A model generated the notes under the pieces. It worked only from the letters and a program-made list of their open reading frames with translations. It was not told where the DNA came from and searched no databases. A DNA stretch of 16,963 bases, taken from assembly GCA_003646305.1 (NCBI GenBank), contig QNFJ01000019.1, positions 1 through 16,963 of the forward strand, in the 5' to 3' direction. This stretch comes from Gammaproteobacteria bacterium (GTDB lineage: Bacteria > Pseudomonadota > Gammaproteobacteria > Methylococcales > UBA2780). The translations under genes were made by a program, and so were the position numbers. Positions 1-5,105 of the stretch are shown here, piece by piece; within the stretch, counting starts at the first letter, position 1, and every line of letters starts with the position of its first letter.

Positions 1-612
1 ATCTTTAGCTTTCTGAATATCTTTTACGGTAATCATGCCACGCAGTTGAAAGTCATCATTTACGATCAAAACTTTCTCGATTCTGTGTTGATGCAGAAGC
101 TGGATGGCTTCTCCTCGATCAGAGCCTTCTTTGACTGTCACCAGTTTCTCTTTTGGCGTCATCACATGAGTGACCAAATCATCCAGGTGCGTTTCAAAAC
201 GAAGATCACGATTTGTGACGATTCCGACCAAGTCATCGCCATCAACGACCGGCACGCCTGAAATATTATTCTTCCGGGTTAGCTCAATCACTTCACGAAT
301 TGTCACATCCGGCGAAACGGTGATCGGCTCTTTAACAACACCACTTTCGAATTTCTTAACCGTGCGAACCTCAGCAGCCTGCTGCTGAGCCGTCATGTTT
401 TTGTGAATAATGCCTATACCGCCCTCTTGCGCGAGTGTTATGGCTAAACGTGACTCTGTAACGGTATCCATCGCCGCTGATACAAGCGGTATATTCAGCC
501 TTATCTCGCGTGTGAGTTTGGTCTCGAGGTTGGCGTCCCTTGGCAAGAGATCAGAATAGGCTGGACTCAAAAGAACATCGTCAAAAGTCAGCGCTTCTTT
601 TTCTATTTGCAT
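1..612 (-). CDS. guaB: Inosine-5'-monophosphate dehydrogenase, N-terminal part (cut by window edge)
   Basis: Oxidises IMP to XMP with NAD+, the first committed step of GMP synthesis in the cytosol. The 204 visible residues start with MQIEKEALTFDDVLLSPAYS, the standard IMPDH opening, and include the LVSAAMDTVTESRLAIALAQ-like region (here AITLAQEGGIGIIHKNM). A pair of CBS domains follows at roughly residues 90-200, with recognisable repeats GVPVVDGDDLVGIVTNRD and KVLIVNDDFQLRGMITVKD. The catalytic Cys loop and the rest of the barrel lie beyond base 1. The ATG at 612 is preceded by an AGGA-type ribosome binding site. Family length is about 487 residues, so about 40% is present. It follows cheB after 245 bases and has its own promoter, so it is probably not part of the chemotaxis operon. 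Identification is secure. Confidence 0.97.
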   Translation of the reverse strand, partial: MQIEKEALTFDDVLLSPAYSDLLPRDANLETKLTREIRLNIPLVSAAMDTVTESRLAITLAQEGGIGIIHKNMTAQQQAAEVRTVKKFESGVVKEPITVSPDVTIREVIELTRKNNISGVPVVDGDDLVGIVTNRDLRFETHLDDLVTHVMTPKEKLVTVKEGSDRGEAIQLLHQHRIEKVLIVNDDFQLRGMITVKDIQKAKD

Positions 613-644
613 TGTTATCCTGCCATATTAAAAAATAACAGGAG

Positions 645-674
645 ATTATACCTCTGAAGGGTAAAATCGGTAAA
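645..674 (-). promoter_or_regulatory. Sigma-70 type promoter of guaB
   Basis: On the minus strand a perfect TATAAT (-10, bases 645-650) is preceded by TTTACC (-35, bases 669-674; 4 of 6 matches to consensus) with an 18-base spacer. The -10 box lies about 33 bases upstream of the guaB start codon, leaving a short leader with an AGGA ribosome binding site. This suggests guaB is transcribed independently of the che genes upstream. Nothing else gene-like is visible in 613-857, and I see no convincing terminator after cheB. Confidence 0.7.
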
Positions 675-857
675 TGACTATCCGCCCTTTCACCTAAACG
701 AATCGGGATAGTGTCCCAATAAGGAGAGCAGCCTAGCTAAATAAATTTGAATAATAAAAGATAGATATATTTATCGATTAGTACCGAATTCAGCGGGTAC
801 TGCCATACATCAGGAAAAGAACGTCCAGCCATTTCTAAACTCACTCTCTTTTTGCCT

Positions 858-1925
858 TCAAACAAGCGAAAGAATTTTCGCCGCCACTTTGTCTAACGGT
901 ACAACGTGGTCTCGGCAGCCCAGTTTATGCGCCTCACCGGGCATTCCCCAAACAACCGAGCTTGCCTCATCCTGAATAATAACGGGGGATCCATTATCCT
1001 GCATATCTTTCAGGCTTTGCGAACCATCAGCACCCATGCCGGTCAGCATCACACCAATCGCCCTTTTACCCACATTCTGAATAACCGACTTAAACATCAC
1101 TTCCACAGAAGGTTTATGGCGATTAACTACCGGCCCGTCGAGCAGATGACAAATAAACTGGTTTCCCGATCTCACGATTTCCATATGCCGGTCACCCGGT
1201 GCGATATAGATATGACCTGACTTGATCACTTCACCCTCTTGCGGAATTAACGCGGTCATTTCTGACGCCTCATCGACATGTTTGGCAAACGATTCTGAAA
1301 AAGCAGCCGGAAGATGCTGACTAATAACCATAGCGGGCGTCGATGCGGGGAGACCACTGACAACCGCTTTAATCGCCTCTGTCCCACCTGTAGATGCTCC
1401 TAGCACAATCAATCTATCTGACAAACCCATTGGCCGTTGATCGGAATGTTTAATTGGCCTCTGTAAGGTTACCCGAGGCCTAACTGGCTTCGGCTGGCTC
1501 GCCACCAGCTCAATTGCTTTAACCGATGCTTTAGAGGCATCTCTAACTTTTTCGACAATCTCATCCGCATAAGCTGCAAGGCTATTACTTAAATCAGCTT
1601 TAGGTTTTGCGACAAAATTGACCGCACCATATTCAAGTGCTTTTAAGGTTGTATCAGCACCCTGTTGCGTCAAAGTCGAAACCATCACAACCGGCATTGG
1701 CCTCAAGCGCATCAGGTTCTTCAGGAAAGTAACACCATCCATACGAGGCATTTCCACATCCAGCGTCAAAACATCAGGGTTTAATTTCTTGATTTTCTCG
1801 CGCGCGATATAGGCATCTGGCGCCGTTCCGATCACTTCAATATCGCTGGTTTCGCTGAAAATCTCGGTTAGTAACTTACGCACTAAAGCTGAGTCATCAA
1901 CGATTAACAGTTTTATTTTATCCAT
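858..1925 (-). CDS. cheB: Chemotaxis protein-glutamate methylesterase/glutamine deamidase CheB
   Basis: Response-regulator enzyme that removes methyl groups from chemoreceptors, giving feedback when phosphorylated by CheA. The receiver domain (residues 1-125) has the acidic pair D10-D11, phospho-acceptor D56 in LTLDVEMPRMDG, and K107 before a proline. After a linker, the methylesterase domain (about 165-355) carries the catalytic Ser-His-Asp set: S178 in LGASTGGTEA, H204 in ISQHLP and D300 in MLTGMGADGS. At 355 residues it has the normal family length. The start codon has a GGAGGG ribosome binding site about 12 bases upstream, a slightly long spacing. It is the last gene of the cluster, 25 bases after cheD. 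All catalytic residues are present, so it should be active, presumably on the soluble receptor encoded in the same operon. Confidence 0.96.
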   Translation of the reverse strand: MDKIKLLIVDDSALVRKLLTEIFSETSDIEVIGTAPDAYIAREKIKKLNPDVLTLDVEMPRMDGVTFLKNLMRLRPMPVVMVSTLTQQGADTTLKALEYGAVNFVAKPKADLSNSLAAYADEIVEKVRDASKASVKAIELVASQPKPVRPRVTLQRPIKHSDQRPMGLSDRLIVLGASTGGTEAIKAVVSGLPASTPAMVISQHLPAAFSESFAKHVDEASEMTALIPQEGEVIKSGHIYIAPGDRHMEIVRSGNQFICHLLDGPVVNRHKPSVEVMFKSVIQNVGKRAIGVMLTGMGADGSQSLKDMQDNGSPVIIQDEASSVVWGMPGEAHKLGCRDHVVPLDKVAAKILSLV

Positions 1926-1950
1926 TTAGCTAGATCCCTCCATTTTCATT

Positions 1951-2580
1951 TCAGAAAAGCTCAATATCACTCTCAACCGGTTCAACTTTAATCTGATCAC
2001 GGTAGTTAATTTCATTGTTCACAACACTCTCTTTATGCATGTTTCTCAGCTTTTTGACACGCGCTCGCCCAGTAAATGGGTTAAAAAGTACTTTTCTTGG
2101 AAAAACATCCCCTAGATCCTCACCCACCAAAGCAAGTCCTTCCATCTTCATATAACGGCGCACAAACTCAATATTCCTCCCGCCAATATCCGACATTAAT
2201 GAAATCATTTTTCCACCACCAAACAACTTCACTTCAAGATTTTCTCTACGGCCACCATTGCTCAGAATCGTATTAATCAGGTGTTCCATCGCATAGTTCC
2301 CATAGCGATTTGCCTGACTGGTAACCTCCTTACCTCCCTGTGATAACTCGTCACTTGTCGCGGGCAGCATGAAGTGATTCATCCCCCCAACACCGGTCAC
2401 TTTATCTCGGACACAAGCGGCCACACATGACCCCAACACCGTACTCACCAATTCATCTTCTCTGGTGGCATACAGCTCGCCAGGTAAAATTGTTGCAATT
2501 ACACAGTTTTCTCGCCTGTCCCAACGGCGACGAATCTGGCTAAATTCACTAATCGAAAGCCTGCCTACAACGCCACTCAT
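1951..2580 (-). CDS. cheD: Chemoreceptor glutamine deamidase CheD
   Basis: Converts receptor glutamines to glutamates, creating methylation sites, and in some species also tunes CheA activity. The family signature is clear: catalytic C52 in VLGSCVAACVRD and H69 in GGMNHFMLP. Their 17-residue spacing is the same as C27-H44 of Thermotoga CheD. The usual Thr six residues before the Cys is S46 here, with T47 next to it, a conservative change. At 209 residues it is somewhat longer than the minimal family (about 160), mainly through N- and C-terminal extensions. The start codon overlaps the cheR stop codon (ATGA, 4 bases), which supports this start and implies translational coupling. CheD is frequent in F7-type clusters and goes with non-enteric adaptation. 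Confidence 0.95.
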   Translation of the reverse strand: MSGVVGRLSISEFSQIRRRWDRRENCVIATILPGELYATREDELVSTVLGSCVAACVRDKVTGVGGMNHFMLPATSDELSQGGKEVTSQANRYGNYAMEHLINTILSNGGRRENLEVKLFGGGKMISLMSDIGGRNIEFVRRYMKMEGLALVGEDLGDVFPRKVLFNPFTGRARVKKLRNMHKESVVNNEINYRDQIKVEPVESDIELF

Positions 2581-3419
2581 AACTTGTGATAAATGGTTTT
2601 ACCAATCAGCTTAAAAGGCGTTTGGAGCTGATGAAGTGACTCCGAATGGCCGATAAAAAGGTGCCCCTGTGGCGCAATAAGCTCACCATAGCGATTTGCC
2701 AGCTTCTCTTTCGTTGGCGAATCAAAATAAATCAGAACGTTACGGCAAAAAATAATATCGAACGGCCCTCGCATAGGCCAACTCGGCGCCATCAAGTTAA
2801 GCTGTTTAAAAGTCACCAGTTTCTGCAAATCAGGATGAACTCTAACCTGGCTGGCCGATAAATCACCATCCGTTAGAAACCAGCGCCTGGTTGTTGCCGC
2901 ATCTAATCCTGTAATTCGCTCTTTTGAGTAAACACCTTTAGCCGCTGTCGCCAACACATTGGTATCAAGATCTGTCGCCAGTATTTTGATATCCCAACCT
3001 TTACGATCAGGCAGGTTTTCAAGAAGCGTCATGGCGATAGAATAAACCTCTTCCCCTGTTGAGCAGCCTGCCGACCAGATCCGTAGCCGTTTTTGGATGC
3101 TGTTTTTCCGAATCAGTTCCGGTATTAATGTGTTTTTCAGATAGTCAAAGTGATGTTTCTCACGAAAGAAAGAGGTGAGATTTGTTGTCACTGAATTAAT
3201 GAACTCGGTAAATTCAGGCCCGGAACCTCGCTCAAGAAGCTGACAGTATTCCCGAAAGCTAGTCAAACCTAATGCGCGAACTCGACGTGAAAGCCGAGCA
3301 TAAAACATATCAAACTTATCATCGGTGACGATGATTCCCGAATGCTGATTAGAGAGCCTTTTTAAGATTGCAAAATCTTCTCGTCGGTATTCAAATTCAC
3401 GAGCACGCCCTTGCGCCAT
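2577..3419 (-). CDS. cheR: Chemoreceptor glutamate O-methyltransferase CheR
   Basis: Uses S-adenosylmethionine to methylate glutamates in the receptor signalling helices. The N-terminal helical domain contains TNLTSFFRE (residues 79-87), a family hallmark. The SAM-binding motif SAGCSTGEE lies at 116-124, and the later motif FDIIFCRNVLIYF is also present. The beta-subdomain segment between FLTDGD and VRVHPDL has the same length as in E. coli CheR, which binds receptor C-terminal pentapeptides. This fits the EWEEF tail of the receptor in this operon. At 280 residues it has normal length. An AAGGGA ribosome binding site precedes the ATG. It lies 12 bases after the STAS gene and overlaps cheD by 4 bases. 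Confidence 0.96.
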   Translation of the reverse strand: MAQGRAREFEYRREDFAILKRLSNQHSGIIVTDDKFDMFYARLSRRVRALGLTSFREYCQLLERGSGPEFTEFINSVTTNLTSFFREKHHFDYLKNTLIPELIRKNSIQKRLRIWSAGCSTGEEVYSIAMTLLENLPDRKGWDIKILATDLDTNVLATAAKGVYSKERITGLDAATTRRWFLTDGDLSASQVRVHPDLQKLVTFKQLNLMAPSWPMRGPFDIIFCRNVLIYFDSPTKEKLANRYGELIAPQGHLFIGHSESLHQLQTPFKLIGKTIYHKL

Positions 3420-3431
3420 AATATAATCCCT

Positions 3432-3845
3432 TTAGATTTCAAACAGATCGCTTAAGCCCAGCAACCTGGTAGCTTCACCGAAACTTTCTGATGGCTCAAC
3501 AATCGTAACCGCCTGGCCCTGCTTAACCGCTTTCTGAAAAAACAGAACAAGCAGCTGCAATGCCGCAGCATCAATAACTTTGACCGCCGAAGCATTGATC
3601 TTAATATCGCCACTTTTCTCGAGCAGCTGTAATAAAGCCTCCTGTAACTCAGCGACTCGATCAAGTTTCTCACTCTCTTCCAATATAATCGTATTCATAC
3701 TATTTTCCACGATCGATACGTCATCGATTTTTGTTTCAGACATCGGCTCAGCAGCCTCGATAACCGCTGTAGAATCACCCGTTTCGTCATCGACCCATTC
3801 AAGTGGGTCATGATCCATAAGTGGCTTCTTCTTTTTTCCTGTCAT
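3432..3845 (-). CDS. STAS-domain protein of the chemosensory operon
   Basis: A 137-residue protein with a charged, probably disordered N-terminal tail (residues 1-48, starting MTGKKKKP and then acidic) and a C-terminal STAS domain (about 50-137). The STAS hallmark is the strand-turn-helix IKINASAVKVIDAAALQLLV. In SpoIIAA-type anti-anti-sigma factors the turn holds a phosphorylated Ser (D-S-S-G); here it reads D92-A93-A94, so that switch residue is absent. No anti-sigma kinase or PP2C phosphatase is encoded in the window. The start overlaps the parA-like stop (ATGA) and has an AAGGTG ribosome binding site, which favours it over the internal Met10. STAS genes do occur in some F7-type che clusters; the role is unknown, perhaps a binding or scaffold protein for CheA, ParA or receptor. 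Confidence 0.85.
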   Translation of the reverse strand: MTGKKKKPLMDHDPLEWVDDETGDSTAVIEAAEPMSETKIDDVSIVENSMNTIILEESEKLDRVAELQEALLQLLEKSGDIKINASAVKVIDAAALQLLVLFFQKAVKQGQAVTIVEPSESFGEATRLLGLSDLFEI

Positions 3846-4597
3846 GCCATCACCTTCTCTTCTATCAGGTCTTCTGCCAACTGCCTGAATTCTCGTGCAG
3901 CCCGACTCCCCGGCTTATATTCAATAATTGTCTTTCCCAACCCCGGGCATTCCGCAACCATTGCCGCTTCCCGAACCACCGTTGCCAGAATTCTCTGTGG
4001 AAAATGCTTTTTTAAAAGCACCATCACATCCTTTGCCAACCGCCTTCTCGACTGATATCGCTGAATAGAAAGCCAGGTTCGATACTTTTTGTTCAACACT
4101 TTTTCAAAATTCTTAATCGTCTTAATCAGGTGAGATAATCCCTGCAGTGCAAGGTATTCTCCTGTCATCGGGATCAACACTTCATCAACCGCAAACAGTG
4201 CGTTAACAACCAGCATTCCTGACGAGGGTGGACAATCGATAAAAACAAAATCCTGATCCTCAAAACTCCCAGACAATGCCTCTTGCAGCAATCTCCCTCG
4301 CTCAGTCCCACCCTCATTTAACTGCTCTATTTGGTGCAGTTGATTTCCAGCGGGAACAATCTTCAAATTATCTCTGACCTCAATCGCCTGACTCTCAATA
4401 CCTGCTCCATTCAGCATCACCTGATCCAGCCCCTCATTCTGCTGGCGGCAACCAAAACTACTGGCTAAATGCCCTTGTGGATCTAAATCAATCACCGTCA
4501 CTTTTTTACCCAACCGACTCAACGCAAAGGCCAGATTCACTGCCGCTGTCGTCTTCCCTACGCCACCTTTTTGGTTGATGACTGCAATCAATCGCAC
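3842..4597 (-). CDS. ParA/Soj-family ATPase of the chemosensory operon
   Basis: A 251-residue MinD/ParA-type ATPase. It has the deviant Walker A KGGVGKTT (residues 10-17, both lysines K10 and K15), the A' motif DLDPQG (37-42) and Walker B FIDCPPSSG with D121. The C-terminal VRE...AECPGLGKTIIEY...SRAAREF segment is typical of ParA. There is no N-terminal helix-turn-helix, so it resembles short Soj/ParC/PpfA types rather than plasmid partition proteins. ParA homologues in che loci (PpfA of Rhodobacter, ParC of Vibrio) position or segregate chemosensory clusters; that role here is inferred from context. It starts with GTG directly after the TAG of the second cheW, with a GGAGAG ribosome binding site inside that gene. 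No ParB or ParP gene is visible. ATPase residues look intact. Confidence 0.9.
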   Translation of the reverse strand: MRLIAVINQKGGVGKTTAAVNLAFALSRLGKKVTVIDLDPQGHLASSFGCRQQNEGLDQVMLNGAGIESQAIEVRDNLKIVPAGNQLHQIEQLNEGGTERGRLLQEALSGSFEDQDFVFIDCPPSSGMLVVNALFAVDEVLIPMTGEYLALQGLSHLIKTIKNFEKVLNKKYRTWLSIQRYQSRRRLAKDVMVLLKKHFPQRILATVVREAAMVAECPGLGKTIIEYKPGSRAAREFRQLAEDLIEEKVMA

Positions 4598-5104
4598 CTA
4601 ACCTATCTCTCCGATTAGAGAAAATTCTTCCGGGTTCAGTAGTTTGTCCGCATCCAGCAACATCACCATATTTTCGCTCATTACCATCCCTTTTATGTAA
4701 CGGGTATTAACAACAGCACCAAGGTTCGGTGCTTTCTTAATACTGTCCTGATCAACATCTAATACTTCTGAGACTGCATCGGCAATAATACCCATCACAT
4801 GCTGTTCCTCACCGGCCTCAATAGAGAGAACAATCACAACCGTCTTCGCATGATATTCAACCTGCTCCATTCCAAAGCGGGCTCTGAGATCAATGATCGG
4901 CACCACTACACCTCTCAGATTGAGTACTCCTTTAATAAAATCAGGCGTATTGGGGATTTCTCGAACGGGCTCCCAACCTCTGATCTCTTCTACTTTGAGG
5001 ATATCGACGCCATACGCCTCATCCGCCAGCCGAAAAGTCAGATACTGATTTTCAGAAAGCGCTGTTGCACCAACAATTTCGCTATCACTTGTAAATTCAG
5101 ACAT
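4598..5104 (-). CDS. cheW: Second CheW coupling protein
   Basis: CheW adaptor of 168 residues that links receptor tips to CheA. The sequence runs from YLTFRLADEAYGVDILKV through EIRGWEPVREIPNTP and VLNLRGVVVPIIDLR, covering both CheW beta-barrel subdomains. A longer reading frame extends upstream, but that extension lies inside the receptor gene. The ATG at 5104 is the natural start because it comes one base after the receptor TAG and has a GGGAAGAG ribosome binding site. It is clearly paralogous to the other CheW of the operon (shared R-x-WEPV and NLRG-x-PIIDLR) but not identical. It lacks the long N-terminal extension of ParP, although it sits right before a parA-like gene. It could be specialised for coupling to that ATPase, or just be a second array component. 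Confidence 0.94.
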   Translation of the reverse strand: MSEFTSDSEIVGATALSENQYLTFRLADEAYGVDILKVEEIRGWEPVREIPNTPDFIKGVLNLRGVVVPIIDLRARFGMEQVEYHAKTVVIVLSIEAGEEQHVMGIIADAVSEVLDVDQDSIKKAPNLGAVVNTRYIKGMVMSENMVMLLDADKLLNPEEFSLIGEIG

Positions 5105-5105
5105 G

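Noticed and set aside
781..800. GTACC/GGTAC inverted repeat after cheB as a terminator
   Set aside because: The stem has five pairs with a ten-base loop and no T-run follows on the minus strand.
906..1220. Plus-strand reading frames opposite cheB, and similar ones opposite cheA, the receptor and leuS
   Set aside because: They are antisense shadows of well-supported genes, with low-complexity or non-protein-like composition.
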